DNA from: Punica granatum
Taxonomy: Eukaryota; Streptophyta; Magnoliopsida; Myrtales; Lythraceae
Direction: 5' to 3'
NCBI RefSeq assembly: GCF_007655135.1
Contig: NC_045131.1
Span: forward strand, 24,660,001 to 24,724,000
Length of the DNA: 64,000 nucleotides
Part shown: in pieces, positions 24,746 to 37,618 of the stretch
How the letters are laid out: each line of letters begins with the position of its first letter
Position numbering within the stretch: the first letter of the stretch is position 1
The notes under the pieces: generated by a model
The model's database searches: none
What the model was told of the DNA's origin: nothing
The model's input: the letters and a program-made list of their open reading frames with translations, nothing else
Made by a program: the position numbers and the translations under genes

Positions 24746-24976
24746 TTACTTTTATAGATTATGTATATGGACTTATCGTTAGTTTGTAGCGACTGTAATT
24801 ATGTTTTATTAAAAAAATAATTTTATCAATTAATTTCAATAGTTGATTAGTAGTTTCATATTTATTAATTTGATGCATTATAATTATTTAACAATAGGAT
24901 AATTCGTAATGTTAGATAGATTTATACTTTCCTTATAAAATTTTAAGTGTATATTATCTTAGTATTTTAATTATTA

Positions 24977-26093
24977 GGGGTGTGTACGGGTACCGGGTAT
25001 ACTTGGAATCGGTCAGAACCTACTCGGTAGGGTAGGGTCTGGTTAGCTCGTATTGAAAATGTAAGGTTCGGGTATTAAAATCAGAAACCGGTGAAAATTG
25101 AGTTCGGTTCTGGTTCCTGCCTACATGGTACTCAGAACCGAAACTGGAACCGATACTCGGAACTGGATATTAAAAAATAAAGAGAAGGAAAGAGTAAAGT
25201 TACTGTCTTCAGATTACTGAATCAGAACAGAAGCACTTGCAGAACAGCCGAAACCTAATCTCCATTTTGTTCTCTCTATCTCTTATCTCCGTCTCTTCTC
25301 TAGCTGTCTTCGAGACTCTGATTTCTCTCTCTCACTCTCTATTGCCAATCTCGACTCTTCAGAGGCTCTCTTCCGTCTTCAACTCTCCGCCAAGGTAAAG
25401 TTCAATACTCTTCTACAACAGTAGGATGAATTGTCCCCACAAGTAAAAACCTGCATCAGCAGAAACCAATACCATTAGAAAGCCAATAAGAATATTGATC
25501 AAGATTATTTTCGAAATATGGATACATCAGCAAGTGTTTACTAAAAACTGAGAATTTATGAGTTTCAAACCTCTCTAAATTGCATGACGAAAGCGACAAG
25601 ATTGTAGGAGGTCGACACTTGCAATACATGATCTGGGTATCGAAAACAAATTGGGGTGAATGCTACATATTGTGTTATTTCAGCACTATGACCGAGTACA
25701 CCTGACAAACTAGATCTGCAAGAATACACCGATGATTCATGAAGTAGCAAAGTATGATATCTCCCAGTTGTAACCTGCATTTGGTTGAGAATTAGACATG
25801 GAATTAGAACTTGTCCAAGAGCCCCCACGTGAAGTAATAACTAATGGTTTACACAATATGTTGAGATGATTACTGATTATGGAGGTGACATTTTCGGTTT
25901 TATTTAGCGAGACAAAAAAAATTTACAGGTTCTAACAGGCATCCGGAACTTGTGATATAATATAGGTTTCAGGTAGGTTCTGATTCTAGGATTCAACAAG
26001 GTAAGGTCCGATTCTAAAATCTTAAAACATGTCCCTTACAGGGTAGGGTTCGGATATCGTGAAAAATACAGGGTACCCGAAACCGATCACCTC
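24977..26093. mobile_element. hAT-like non-autonomous transposon
   Basis: The termini are inverted (GGGGTGTGTACGGGTACC at the left, GGGTACCCGAAACCGATCACCTC at the right), and subterminal regions are rich in GGTACC, GGTTC and GGGTA motifs. The flanks AATTATTA and AGTTATTA agree at 7 of 8 positions, consistent with the 8-bp duplication of hAT elements. The interior holds a pyrimidine-rich stretch ending CCGCCAAG|GTAAAG near 25390 that looks like a captured first exon or leader. No transposase was seen. Confidence 0.65.
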
Positions 26094-26151
26094 TAGTTAT
26101 TATGCCAACATAAAAGAACGTACAATACACGGATATATCCACTAGTACTAC

Positions 26152-26391
26152 ACATATAAAAGTATGAATTTTACTTTTTTTTTCTCCATGTTTACTTTCC
26201 AAAAATACCTTTTACACTTTAAGAACTATGCATCAAAATCCCTCTTAAGGTCTCTTCAATTATAATCTATTACATATATAAAAGTATGGTGCTCCCTTTT
26301 CTATTTCTCCATATTTACTTACCAAAAATACCCTTTAAACCTTAAGAAATATGCATCAAAATCCCTCTTAATGTCTTGTCAATTATAATCT
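26152..26391. repeat. 120-bp tandem duplication
   Basis: Two adjacent units (26152-26271 and 26272-26391) share ATATAAAAGTATG, ACCAAAAATACC-like and GCATCAAAATCCCTCTTAA segments in order, with roughly 10-15% differences. Confidence 0.85.
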
Positions 26392-29300
26392 TTTAAAATA
26401 TTATCGCATGTGCATTTTCATGTATAATATGTTCTCTGAGTCAATCACCTCTTTCTGCAAGTACCTATTCATTAATAAAAATCGCTCTTGACATTCATGC
26501 TCTGTACAAAATATAGACTTTACGTAAAAAATGATCAAGCAATTACTTTAGTATTTACAAATCACCACGAGCAAAATTAAGTGACTTTGCTTTACTTTTT
26601 ATTTTTTTTATTTTTTTTATTTGTATATATTTATAACTTCGAAGGAACATGAAAGTTTCTTTCAAGTGATCCTCTCTACATTTCCCACTCAAAATTTTCA
26701 GTCAAATATTCCCCTCCCGAAAATTCTCTGTTCTATTTTGTACCTTTTCACCCTCTGTATATACCCCTCATATTATTTCTAAAAATTTTGATATAAATTA
26801 CCCTTCTCGAAAAGTGTCTTCTCCATTTTGTATCTTCTTATCATTTCTCCATTTTCTTTTTCAAAAGCAGCCCTCCTCATAGGTATCCTTTTCATTTCGC
26901 ACCCTTTGACCCTTATCTATAACTATATCTATCCATGCATATAAATAGTTTAATTCAAATTTATATCTCTTCATATTCTGGTGAATACACTTTCATTCAA
27001 TAGAATAACTTAAATTAACAAGAGGACCCATCTCTGCTTATTCTTTTGCTCGCCCTGAAAATGACTGCCATCCTCATTCTTTTCATCGTGCAGGAAATGA
27101 TAAAGGTATCTTGAAGGACAAGAATTATGAAACATCGGCAAGTCGTCTTTGTTCATCATCAAGGTAGAGAAACTCTTCATTTGATACGGAACTGTAAAAA
27201 ATCTACATAATCCCATGAAACAAACATTAAATTGGTTTGCATGCATTATTACTTCTCCCTTTGTGTCCAAGTTCGTTAATTTTTTAACGCCCAATAAATA
27301 TGGTCAAGTATGGAGTTCTTGTATTGTGCCAATGGTCTATTACCCTGTATATGTTTGTCATTCTGTGATTCTTGTTCGTCCTCCAGTAGATTTTACTCAA
27401 AGAAAAACAATGCGTCCTCTTGGATTATGCGTATAATGGGGGTTCAAAACCGACAATTCACAACGAATGCATATTTACAATTAGCGTAAAATAATAATAT
27501 TGCGGCCGTCGGCATATTATTATAATAATCAATACTGTGGCTTGCTTTTAGGGTAATATTCTCATTTTTATTTAACCTAATAAAGCCAAAGCTTCCTCCT
27601 TTGAGGACTTACATATATAACAGGACCTCAAGGGATACTGGAAGGATAAAGAAGCTCTCAACTTGCAGACAAATATTTAAAAGTAAGCACTTTGTCTTAC
27701 TAATCAACTCAATGCATTAATTTTTTGATACAATATGATACATTGGGGAAGAATTAAACTGCTTCCACATTGTCCATGGGGTAAAAAAATTTGCTTCTAG
27801 ATTGCTGAGCTTGCGATGTTCACTTTTATTTCGATCTGTTATTCTTTTCTGTCAGATGTCAATAACTGTATAGGCTAGACAAGGAGCTTGTTACGGATCT
27901 GTGAATCAGGTTGAATCCACGTATGATTCTCTTGCTCATGAACAAGGTTGAATCCTCAAGTCTCGTACCGATTTCCCTCTTGAATCTCAAGTCAGACAAA
28001 AGCCTTGCCGAGAACTAATAGTGTGTAATAGCCTAAATTAGTGACGTACCTTGATATTTATATTGAATCGCACATATATCTGTTACTTGATCCAGAGAGA
28101 TTCTCAGCATACTGTGGATATTCAAGAGATAAACAAATCCGGAAAGCAATCTCATATTGCTTGAAAGGCAAGCATCACACACATAACGCGCAGCCACATG
28201 AGCTACTCCCCTCATGGGCTCGTTGGGCCTCGGGTCCGAAAACCTGGTCCCTAACAGAGCTTTTAATATGCAATCTTTGTAATAATTTTCTTTTGGGTGG
28301 GATATTTTAAGGTTTAGATAAGGGTGAACCGGAGATGGGGAGTATCTATATATATAATATCTACATGTGGTATCATCCCCATTTACTTGAAATATAAGGT
28401 ATGCTGACCAGCATGGATTGATTCAGATGATTCGACACTTTATTTTCCTTACGCAAAGTTTTTTGAGTTTGAGTTTTGTGAGTGAAGAAAATTCATAATT
28501 GAGAGAAGTTTACTCACTAGTGGGCCGATTCAGCTTGAACCTAGAATAGTCAGTTTATCTCGTACTGGACTCAAAAAGAAAAAAAGCAGGTACGCCTCCC
28601 CTGTATTCACTCAATAAAATGATGGTATTATACACATGTACACACTTTAAGTTTTTTTTATGTATATGTTTTGCCATCCAAGAACTAAAGGCCTTTCGAA
28701 GAGAACAGGTTCAAGAACAAGAAATTCAGGTATGTCCTCCCATTGCAGTAATTCTGAATTTATTAATAAATTTTGCCATTTTTATCAAAAAACAAAAAAA
28801 GAACAAGAGGTTTTGTAAATTAATATACTAAGTGTATTTTTTTTTAGATTTTCATCCATTCGTATTATATATATATATATAAAAACTAGTTTATGCTCAT
28901 TTTGTTATGATCAAAAAGAAAATAAGGAACCAAATTTATAATGAACCCTACTATATTTTAAGTTTGTTTTCCGGTGAAATGTACGTATTTTAAGTTATAA
29001 ACTGCTCATTTTATTTTATTTTATTTTAGTTTTGTGAAATAGGCTTTTCCATTTTGCATGTATTGGCTGACGAATTGGCTGATGGCTCTCCAATTTTCTC
29101 AAATTGTTATATTTTATTTGCGATTGGAAGAATGAATTAGTCCCGGATTATTGTAAGTCTATTGATTAAGTATCTTAGTATTCTGATGTTAGTTTCATCT
29201 ACTTGCAACTGTGACTCAAGCCTACATGTGATAAGATGGATTTCCTATACCATGTATGTAAGTAATTGAAGGATACCCTTTTCTTGATCGTTGATCTATT

Positions 29301-29854
29301 GAGATGGATCTGCAAAGCCCTTAGCACATTGGTCACATAGTACAAGCATGAAAAGTAAAACTTCTTAGTGCAGTATGTTCTAAAATTAATTGGTAAACAA
29401 GATTTTTTATTATAATACTTGGAATCGTATTCATCGAAAAATACAACACTTGGAATCTTGTAGCTTCTGAAAATTGCAATATGTATGTGATATATCTAGA
29501 CAATCATATTTCGAAATTTCACTATAATTGATGAACTATTTCATGAATTAACTTTTTCTGACGGAGAGAAATGAGTGAACTTTCTTTAGATGTATTATAT
29601 AGTGGTTTTGCGTTACACGCACATGCATTTCTACTAGTTACTCAAAGAGAGATAACTTTATAATATTTAGATAGATATGTACATACAATAGGATTTTTAT
29701 TCTCCCCGTAGTTTATGCAGAGGAAGTTATAACTTGTTTAGTACATGGAATCACATTGCAATAATACTCATATATTTGCATGAAAAGCAAACGCGCTCAG
29801 TATCTATATAAGTAGCCGTAGCATAGTACCCCGGTTACGTAACACAAGCATATG
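26392..29854. other. Intergenic DNA
   Basis: No gene was recognised. Pyrimidine-rich sequence occupies about 26580-26930. A SINE lies at 28425-28575 and a short AT microsatellite near 28867-28881. Confidence 0.6.
28425..28575 (+). repeat. Degenerate SINE copy
   Basis: It shows the family order TTCAGATGATTCGACACTT, a B-box-like GAGTTTGAGTTTTGTGAG, then GAAAATTC, TACTCACTAGTGGGCCGATTC and TAGTCAG. The 3' end is missing or diverged. Confidence 0.65.
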
Positions 29855-32433
29855 TCACATTATAGAACATCCAACAGCATTATCGTCACTGAAATAAGCA
29901 CCAGGCTTGTCCTTCACCAAGTCCGAGTAAGCCGGCTGGTCAAAATAACTGATATGGCCTCGTCTCGAGTATCTGTTCCTCCCGTGGTGGTTATAATTGG
30001 AACCAGAGTAATTGTGTGGAATTGATGCAAAGAGGTGCGAGCTGGTCGAGTAGTCATCACCGTTTATGCGGTTGCCATGATAGTACTGATTGTAGGTGTA
30101 TTCCATGTCGTTATTAAGCTGGTATGGCCATGGCTCAACCACCTTCCCCGTCTTCTTCATTGCCTTAAGGACCTTCCGCTGATCGGCAAAACCCATGACT
30201 GTCACCTTCTGCATGTACCGATCTATTTCTATCTGGTGAATTCCTGATACATATGAAAATATATGAACATTTTCTCAGTTACAATACATAAGTCGAAAAT
30301 GTATGTACGGTAGTACTTGCAAGTAAATTACTTATATTTTAAGTAAATTATTTGATCCCAAGTAATTTTACTTGTTTTTTACATAATTTACTTAGATTAT
30401 AGGTAAAATTTGAAAATTTTCAATTAAACACATGTATATCCCATGTACCGTGAATGCATTTCAAGTGTACATATAGTAGAATTTTTCAGTTTTTGATATC
30501 AATCAATCATCAATTATAATGTATAAAAGTCAGGTTGTCACATATATGAGAAAGTTTCACATAAGCGAAATTACGAATCCTTGCCTCCACATTCATTGAC
30601 CTTTCTATTTCAGTTCGGTAAACTTACATTATATTATACTTGTGTCATATTCGACGCATTTCAGCTATGTATCCGTATTATTTGTATGTAATAACACATG
30701 AATTTTTTTTATAAGTTTAAATTTTTCTCGATTATTAAAAAAAAACCTAGATATATGTGAAATTGTTCAAGTTCAATGTGCCCCATCTCTATAAATACAA
30801 GATACAAAAACTTGGATCTTCACAAAAAGTTCCTTTCTTTAACCATTGGTTGAACACTGTTGAATTTATATTACATCATTATTGCTATTCGCGATTCTAC
30901 TAGGATAAATTACGTGTTTGCTCGCACTCACCATGTCTATTATTTTTTCAATCTACGTGGCAAAATATGTAGTATTTTTTTAGGCGTACGCTTGCCTAGT
31001 AAACAAGAAATTCCACGTTTGATTATTGGTGGGACTACCCATGTCTCTTCATCAGATATTAAGATTTCTATTTTATTGTACTAACCCCATAATCCATTCT
31101 TGTAATTGCGAAATATGTAATTTTAACATTTTCTTAATTTTTTGTCTATTTATTTGTATATTATATAAGTAATTATCTACTTTCATGCTCAATTTTCCGA
31201 AATTGCGGGAGGAATATCTCCCACTATATAATAGGGAAAACAAATTACTATTTCTCTGCATATATATATATATATATATCTGACGTAGTTTATTTTATTG
31301 GTTGCTTTAGATGGCAAAAAAAGGTAGGTTGTATTTTTCCTAATAGATATTAGTAAGGAAAACACACAAGGGTAGTTTTGTGTTGCTGACTTTGTAATTC
31401 ATTTTTTTAAAAATAAGTTGACTAGTATACAACTTGCCTTTCAACTTTTTGAGAGCCTTCCTTATCTTGGTCTCACATCCCGAGCAATCCATTTGGACAT
31501 ACATCTCCAAAATCTGAAACTTGAACAAATAAAATCAACCCTCTTGCACCAATAAGTTCAAAGAAATAAAAGTTAAAAGAAATAAAAATAAAAAAAGAAA
31601 CGCTGGACCTTCCTATCCATTTATTATATACTAAACAAAGGTTTTCGTTTTCCTCTTCTGCATAATGGAAATCTTGCCAAGGAAGGTGTCCATAACATCA
31701 ATGCCTTATATGTAACGGGTATATCACAGGGTAATATCATAAATCAATAAGAGTTTTCTCATATCTCTTGATTTTTAGAAATATCACAAAAAAATCAATT
31801 GTTAACAAAAATAATTTTTTTTTATGTATGTGATACAATGTCACGTGATATACCCGTTAGATACAGTACCTTCTTGTCTATTGAACTGGTTGGTTGGCCA
31901 AGTCAATATATACATACATATATATATATATATATATATGATTTTATCTTGATGAAAACTTAAAATACATGAACGTCTCTTTCTATATTGGTTAAATATA
32001 TGCATGTCTGAAGCTGCATCATTGTAATCAAGAAATTATTTAATTAATCAATTTATTTTTATATCGTTTTCATTTTGGCGCTAATGTTCAATGTCAGGCT
32101 GTTGACGCACAAGGAAGCACATTTTTCATGCCATGTCCTTATGCTTAACAAAGCTTAGAGCAATTTTCTTAGCAGAAGCATATCCTCAATATTTCAAGAG
32201 ATGTTCATGCATGTCAATCAAATCTTTCATGAAGGATGGACCGGAAGGGTCTAGCAGCGGATGCAGTTGCATGTCTCAAATATATTTTTTTTGACTGTCT
32301 GACCTTCATGAAATAGTTAAATCTCTAAAGATCACCCGATGCCTTCATCCAAACTATCTTGGTCTATGTCTATTTTTTCCATTATGAGAAAGTAGTATAT
32401 GAGAGAGAGGGAGAGATAATTGATTACCGTCAT
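29855..32433 (-). CDS. Heavy-metal-associated isoprenylated plant protein (HIPP), three coding exons
   Basis: Coding exons are 32433-32428 (ATGACG only), 31513-31438 and 30243-29855, giving 156 residues. Intron 1 (914 bp) is GT-AG. Intron 2 (1194 bp) starts with GC (AAAG|GCAAGT) and ends CAG; this is the only splice that keeps the frame. The N-terminal HMA domain has the metal-binding motif MDCSGC at about residues 9-14, then ETKIRKALKKLKG, IEIDRYMQKVTVMG and ADQRKVLKAMKKTGK. A Tyr/Asn/His-rich tail follows and the protein ends CSIM, a CaaX box suited to prenylation and membrane anchoring. HIPPs bind metal ions such as Cd or Cu and act in metal homeostasis and stress; that is family knowledge. 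The first tiny exon is inferred from its donor and from family N-termini. Confidence 0.9.
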
Positions 32434-32540
32434 GTTGACAAATCGTCCATGCAGAGGCCAAATGATCTTTGCTTGGTTGCTAATCAAGTTGGTGTCTTAA
32501 GTTTGGATGAAGCAGATGATGAACCGAACTATCTGCTCTT

Positions 32541-32550
32541 GTATATATAG
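32541..32550 (-). promoter_or_regulatory. TATA box of the HIPP gene
   Basis: The minus strand reads CTATATATAC about 110 bp upstream of the inferred ATG at 32433, which would put transcription start near 32510. Confidence 0.55.
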
Positions 32551-33442
32551 TGCAAGAAGTAATAACTGGCGGTTACCTCAATGTTGGATAGAAAGTAAGA
32601 GGAAATTGCAAAAGGGAAAATGATTGTGTCACATTACATACGTCATTCTGTATTATTTTTCATATATTAGTCTGCCTCAAAACTTCAATTTATATATACT
32701 TACATACGTGTAAATAGACATGTATATATATGTTTTCTTTTTGTCAACTTGGTCCTGAAAGACGAATTATCTTGTGCACATCAACAAGCGGGAAATTGCA
32801 TGCAAGTTGCATGGAATAGAAATTTAACTTATAGTATGTTCAAAAGACTAGGTCTCCAATAATATAATTCCAATACTTTAACCAAAAAAATGTCCATAAT
32901 GCACCCAATTTACAAGTAATAACACTTTCCATAAAATATATTTTTAGCCAATATAAAGCCAATATCAAATAATCGCCACTCTCAATACTGTCTTCAATGA
33001 TTAGTCGGTTGGACGGGGAACATTATAGAGGACCAACTTTTATGATAGATCAACGAATAAGTGTAACGATTACATACGACAGTTGAAGACTTAGAGTTCA
33101 GCATCGAAATATTAATAAATAAGCCTATGTCATAATTAAGATGATTATGTTCCACCATTTATCAGCTTAACTTTGTGAATTGAACATAAACTCATTTACT
33201 TGTACGGTCAATGAAAATCTAAGATATGAATGATTATTTAAATGGTACATGTTCAGCAATCCACATTAAGATAACAGCCCGTTGAAAAGGAGAGACGATG
33301 TGGTTGCAGAGCAATTTCCCCTGAGATAGAAAATGACTTACGCCATTGATCACGACGCTGCTCCGAATAACGCGCCCGCTATATTATATATTTTCCTAAA
33401 GCTTAGTAAGGAACAACAAAAAAGGAAAAATAAGAGGAAATA
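32551..33442. other. HIPP upstream region
   Basis: AT-rich intergenic DNA that should contain the HIPP promoter. No other feature was seen. Confidence 0.5.
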
Positions 33443-33623
33443 ATCAACGTGGTTAATTCAAACGGTTTACCACTTATTTCCTTTTAATAAGGTCTCGGAT
33501 TCGAGTCTTGTGAATAAAAAAAATTCATACCGGAAGTGCTTTACCCCGTAGTGGACTGATCCGGCTCAACTAGATTAGTCGGAACCCATTGAATTTTCGG
33601 ATATCGGGGTGCAAAAAAAATAA
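33443..33623 (+). repeat. tRNA-derived SINE, near-complete
   Basis: The copy has a tRNA-like head (ATCAACGTGGTTAATTCAAA), a B box GGTCTCGGATTCGAGTC at 33491-33507, a core GGACTGATCCGGCTC and TAGATTAGTCGG, the 3' motif TTTTCGGATATCGGGGTGC and an A-rich tail. It is one of the best copies of the family in the window. Confidence 0.8.
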
Positions 33624-34011
33624 TGATCCAACGTGATGAGTACTCAAATGCGGAATGTCTTGGTTTAAGAAATTAATTTTTATATATGCTTTGCTGATTG
33701 AGCTACAACTCCATTTGAAATATCACCTGATTTGGGAAAAACCATTTCAATTCGCTGTAATTGGTTGGCCAAAGATTGCTAATAAACTGCATTGATTTTC
33801 TTGTTACGACGCCGTGTCAATCCAAGACTGATGGTATAGCGTATGTTCATAATAGAAATTAAGGTATCGGTGCCGGCGAAAATATATATAAGACATATTG
33901 GGTATGTTATTGACACGAATGATGTTAACAAGATGACATCATGGAACGATGGAGCCAAGAGCAAGTCCTTCAATTTACATAATCAATTAAGATCCAAGTA
34001 TTTCTTTCGGT

Positions 34012-34105
34012 GTGCACCATGGTATCTGAAAGTTCAAGAGGGCTCCTATTAATCCAGTTGAATTAGATCGGCGCACTAAAGAGTAAAGCTATTATATCGT
34101 GAATT
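34012..34105 (-). repeat. SINE 3'-half fragment
   Basis: The plus strand carries CATGGTATCTGAAAG, AATCCAGTTGAATTAGATCGG, GCACTAAAGAGTAAAGC and GTGAATTTTCTCC, the reverse complement of the family's 3' half. Confidence 0.55.
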
Positions 34106-34394
34106 TTCTCCACCGACAAAGCTTGAAAAAACCAAGTATTTGGATGCGCTCATTAGTGCACCATCTAATTAATTATTATTATTTTATTATTATTAACTGT
34201 TGATAACTCGTTCATCAATTCAACATATATATAACTCGTCCATCAGCATAAGGGAGCAAGCTGTAATTTTTTTTCCCAATCGCAGACTTTTCTTTTCCTT
34301 TTTATTTTTTAAATTTATTATTTATAATTTTTTTTGTCCCTTTTACCGTTTTTTTGAATTTTTCTACATGCATTATCTAAATCCCAACTAAGTT

Positions 34395-34510
34395 AGATTC
34401 AACTAAGGTCGTTTAACATTCATGGATATTTTCTCTATTCACAAAACTTAAATTCGAAACCTCACTAACCAAAAAGAGATACCGAACCACCTACACCAAC
34501 CCATGTTGAT
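34395..34510 (-). repeat. SINE 5'-half fragment
   Basis: On the minus strand it begins CAACATGGGTTGGTGTAGG and contains GAGGTTTCGAATTTAAGTTTT, a diverged B box, then GTGAATAGAGAAAATATCC. It may be the other half of the fragment at 34012-34105. Confidence 0.55.
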
Positions 34511-35599
34511 TGTCGTTATTTAGTTTAATTTGCAATAATTTGAAAGGATTTTACCTCAAAATGACCACATAGCAGATTGCAACTACCCTTCCCCTTACCT
34601 TTGGTTATTAGATTTTTTTTTTCCGTTAAATTTGTTACCTATCTGTTCCTTCTCTACATTCCGACTATCTCTTACATAAGGGATTATCTTATCTGTGTCC
34701 ATGCAGAAATAGGTCGTCATCTTATTATCATCTTTATATTCTCTCTCTCTTTTTTTAATCAAATATTTGTTAATGGTTTTGATGTAGCATGAGCATCACC
34801 GTAATTTCATCTTTATGAGAAACACACAAATTTTGTTTATCATTCTAAATCGTATTTGTCACCCTATCTTAAAAAATATATATACGACTTTTATTTTCTT
34901 ATTTTCAAATCAAATCTGTTTCACCTATCTTTTCAGTTTGATATAATTAAGATCCAAACGTATAATGTGCTCATCATTATGTATTCCATATGCAATGCAG
35001 TTATCGAAAACTCATATAAAATAGACAACTAACCCCAAGGTGTTGTTCAATAAATTTAAGTATTTAAATTGGAATTCCTTAAAAATTGAATAGATTTTTT
35101 TTATTCATTAAGTAAAATTTCATCGCTCATACACGTATGATACATGGCTTATGAAATATAGTCAATAATTCAAAATGATAGTTAAACAACACAAAAATAA
35201 TATATAATCATGGTAAAAATGTACAATAACATTAATTACTACTAAAGCTGTCTGAAGGCAAAGCGCGAGTTTTCTTTTCCTAGTTATACAATTAAGCAGG
35301 GAATCCTTATTGTAAACGTTTAAAAATTAATCGGTTTTTTTGGGTAATGTCAGTCAGAGGTCGTGAAAATTTTTATTGTAAAATTATTCTTTGACGACGT
35401 TCGTGCATGGTTCCCAGATTCACAAGGGAAAATATAATCCCACGTACTCTTGAAAACATTGCAAGGACGTGTATCTCCCTGATATGAGATTCTTGGTACC
35501 TCTATGTAGCCATTGTTACCATAGGCTGGTGCAAAACATTACATGTATTGATTTCCATGCATAATATTGTTATCTTCGCTCGTTAATATTCTGATCCCT

Positions 35600-35655
35600 G
35601 CATTGATTAGTCGGACCCATTGGGCTTCCGACGATAGGGTGAACATCGAAAAATA
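35600..35655 (+). repeat. SINE 3'-end fragment
   Basis: It reads GATTAGTCGGACCCATTGGG, then CTTCCGACGATAGGGTGAAC, then an A-rich stretch, matching the 3' end of the family. Confidence 0.55.
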
Positions 35656-36676
35656 TATTCTGACCTCCACTCCGTCCATTAGTGGGTTTTGACAGATCTA
35701 TTTCTAATTGGGAATCAAATAAAAATATGCCCAGGTTAGATGGGCTGCTTATTGGTAGCTGCCCATGAAATTAGATCCAGTAGAGGGCCCGATTCAATTC
35801 ACTCAACAGCTAAACTAAATTATTCAGGGAAAAAAAAAAAACTAAAGTGGTTTAGAGTCAATTCAAATTCTTGCAGGAGAGTTTCCAACCATTTGAGTCT
35901 CAAAGCTATTCGAATAACATTTCCTGAAGAGTTTCCCCATTTACCTGAGTTTGATGAGCGATAAATAAGCAAACAGAAGGCTCTTTCGATACTATTTCCT
36001 TTCTCGCAACTTGATCAAATCGGAAAGCGGTTTGCCTCTTGGAGTTCATTCCCGATACATCTAGTTTAATTTTCATTTTAGTTTGTCCAATATGCCGAGA
36101 TTCAGTTAGTAGTCAGAATGTGAAAGTGATGATCTCAGTTGACTGGGTGATCAACTTAATGAAGGTGGAGTAGGGAGTCGGGGAATTCATGCATTATCAA
36201 AGAAAAGCACGAGGACGGGATCACCAATTAAATTCAATGAATTCAAAGAACCAAAATTGAGAGATCTTGGGTTCGATTCATCATGCGACTTCCTAAGTTC
36301 ATTTATTTTCCATATTTTATCTCCTATATCGGCTCGCTCTCTGGGCTTCCTTCGTATATAACCCAAACAAAACGAACAATGGTTTTTGGAGCTTTTGTGT
36401 TATTCATAAGACTGTTTATATGAATATTGAACCAGATGATGATCTTCTGTATCTTAGGAATTGCAGCACCATTCGGAATGTCCCGACGTATTACAGTAGG
36501 AAGTCTTGCAAAAAGTGGCCCACTTGATGGAGCTTATGCAATGCAGACACGAATATAAGAGTACTATAACAAAGTGATAAATATAATCAAAACGGTGAAT
36601 TTTGCATAAAACGCAAATTTTTATATAAAGTTGTGTAACTATAATTTTCTGACGCAGTCAATATAAAAGTTACTCA

Positions 36677-36865
36677 ACCAACGTGAGCTGATTCAATCGG
36701 TTCGGCATTTGTTCCGCTTAAGCAAGGTCTTGGGTTCAAGTCCTTGTGAATGCAGAAAATCTATGCTGGGAGAATTTTATCCCTTAATAGGTCGACCCAA
36801 CTCGACTAGATTAATTGGGGCTTAATTGGGCTTCCGGATACCAGAGTTCACACTGAAAAAATTAA
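36677..36865 (+). repeat. tRNA-derived SINE, near-complete
   Basis: The head (CCAACGTGAGCTGATTCAAT), B box GGTCTTGGGTTCAAGTCC (about 36727-36744), core CGACCCAACTCGACTAGATT and 3' motif GGGCTTCCGGATACCAGAG are all present, ending in a short A tract. Confidence 0.78.
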
Positions 36866-37107
36866 CATGAAATAAAAAGAAAATCTATTGAAGCTGTAAT
36901 CAGATTTTAATTGACTAATTATCACCCAAATGGCTTCTAATTAATGAGGGTTTTACATTACAACATCAACTAAGCTGAATCCAACCAACAAGAAGCCGGT
37001 TAAATAGCGGCAAGCCAGACCACTTTTGGGCGGTAATAACAATGCCATTCACATCGGTTTGTCCATAAAACTATTCTTGTTCATGCCCAATGTTAAATTC
37101 GTCCAAA

Positions 37108-37114
37108 TATAAAT
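37108..37114 (+). promoter_or_regulatory. TATA box of the DUF538 gene
   Basis: TATAAAT lies 100 bp upstream of the ATG at 37208, implying a leader of roughly 65-70 nt. Confidence 0.55.
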
Positions 37115-37207
37115 CCCCACAAAAATCAAGTCCTAATTGTGCCTCTCAAAAGTATATCGATCTCAAACATTCGGTTAAATTCCTAGAGAACTATCAATAC
37201 GCAGACG

Positions 37208-37618
37208 ATGGCCGAAAGAGAGGGGGCAATGGTGAAGAAGGGCCACGATGAGGGGTTGAAAATGGCAATCGGGCTGCTTGGTGAGTTTGAGCTGCCACTA
37301 GGCCTCCTGCCCCTCCAGGACGTGGTTGAAGTCGGGTTCGTCCAGGCCACAGGCTACATGTGGATCGTGCAGAAGAAGAAGGTTGAGCACAGCTTCAAGC
37401 TCATCAGCAAGCTCGTGAGCTATGACACCGAGATCACAGGCCACATCCAGAAGAAGAGGATCAAGAAGTTGAAGGGGGTGAAGGCCAAGGAGCTCATGCT
37501 GTGGCCCCCTGTGAGCGAGATCACCGCCGAGGATTCGCCCACTGGCAAAATCCACTTCAAGAGCCTCGCCGGCATCACTAAGTCCTTTCCGGTGGAGGCA
37601 TTTGCTGCTGGACAATGA
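37208..37618 (+). CDS. DUF538 family protein, single exon
   Basis: The 136-residue product matches the plant DUF538 family along its length: the LPLGLLPLQDVVEVGFV motif near residue 30, then the aromatic-basic segment around TGYMWIVQKKK, then SYDTEITGHI, KKLKGVKAKELMLW, and a C-terminal GKIHFKSLAGITKSFPVEAF. Typical family size is about 130-180 residues. DUF538 proteins are plant-specific, small and often stress-induced; the Arabidopsis member SVB affects trichome size. A biochemical function is not established. There is no signal peptide, since the start is hydrophilic. GC content is higher than in the surrounding DNA, as expected for a real exon. Confidence 0.93.
   Translation: MAEREGAMVKKGHDEGLKMAIGLLGEFELPLGLLPLQDVVEVGFVQATGYMWIVQKKKVEHSFKLISKLVSYDTEITGHIQKKRIKKLKGVKAKELMLWPPVSEITAEDSPTGKIHFKSLAGITKSFPVEAFAAGQ

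Larger units (their letters stand above)
33624..36676. other. AT-rich intergenic DNA with SINE fragments
   Basis: Three SINE fragments (34012, 34395, 35600) are listed separately. No gene was recognised; the remaining frames are short and low-complexity. Confidence 0.6.

Noticed and set aside
36190..36310. Isolated GGGTTCGATTC sequence resembling a Pol III B box
   Set aside because: No A box, tRNA cloverleaf or SINE body could be recognised around it.
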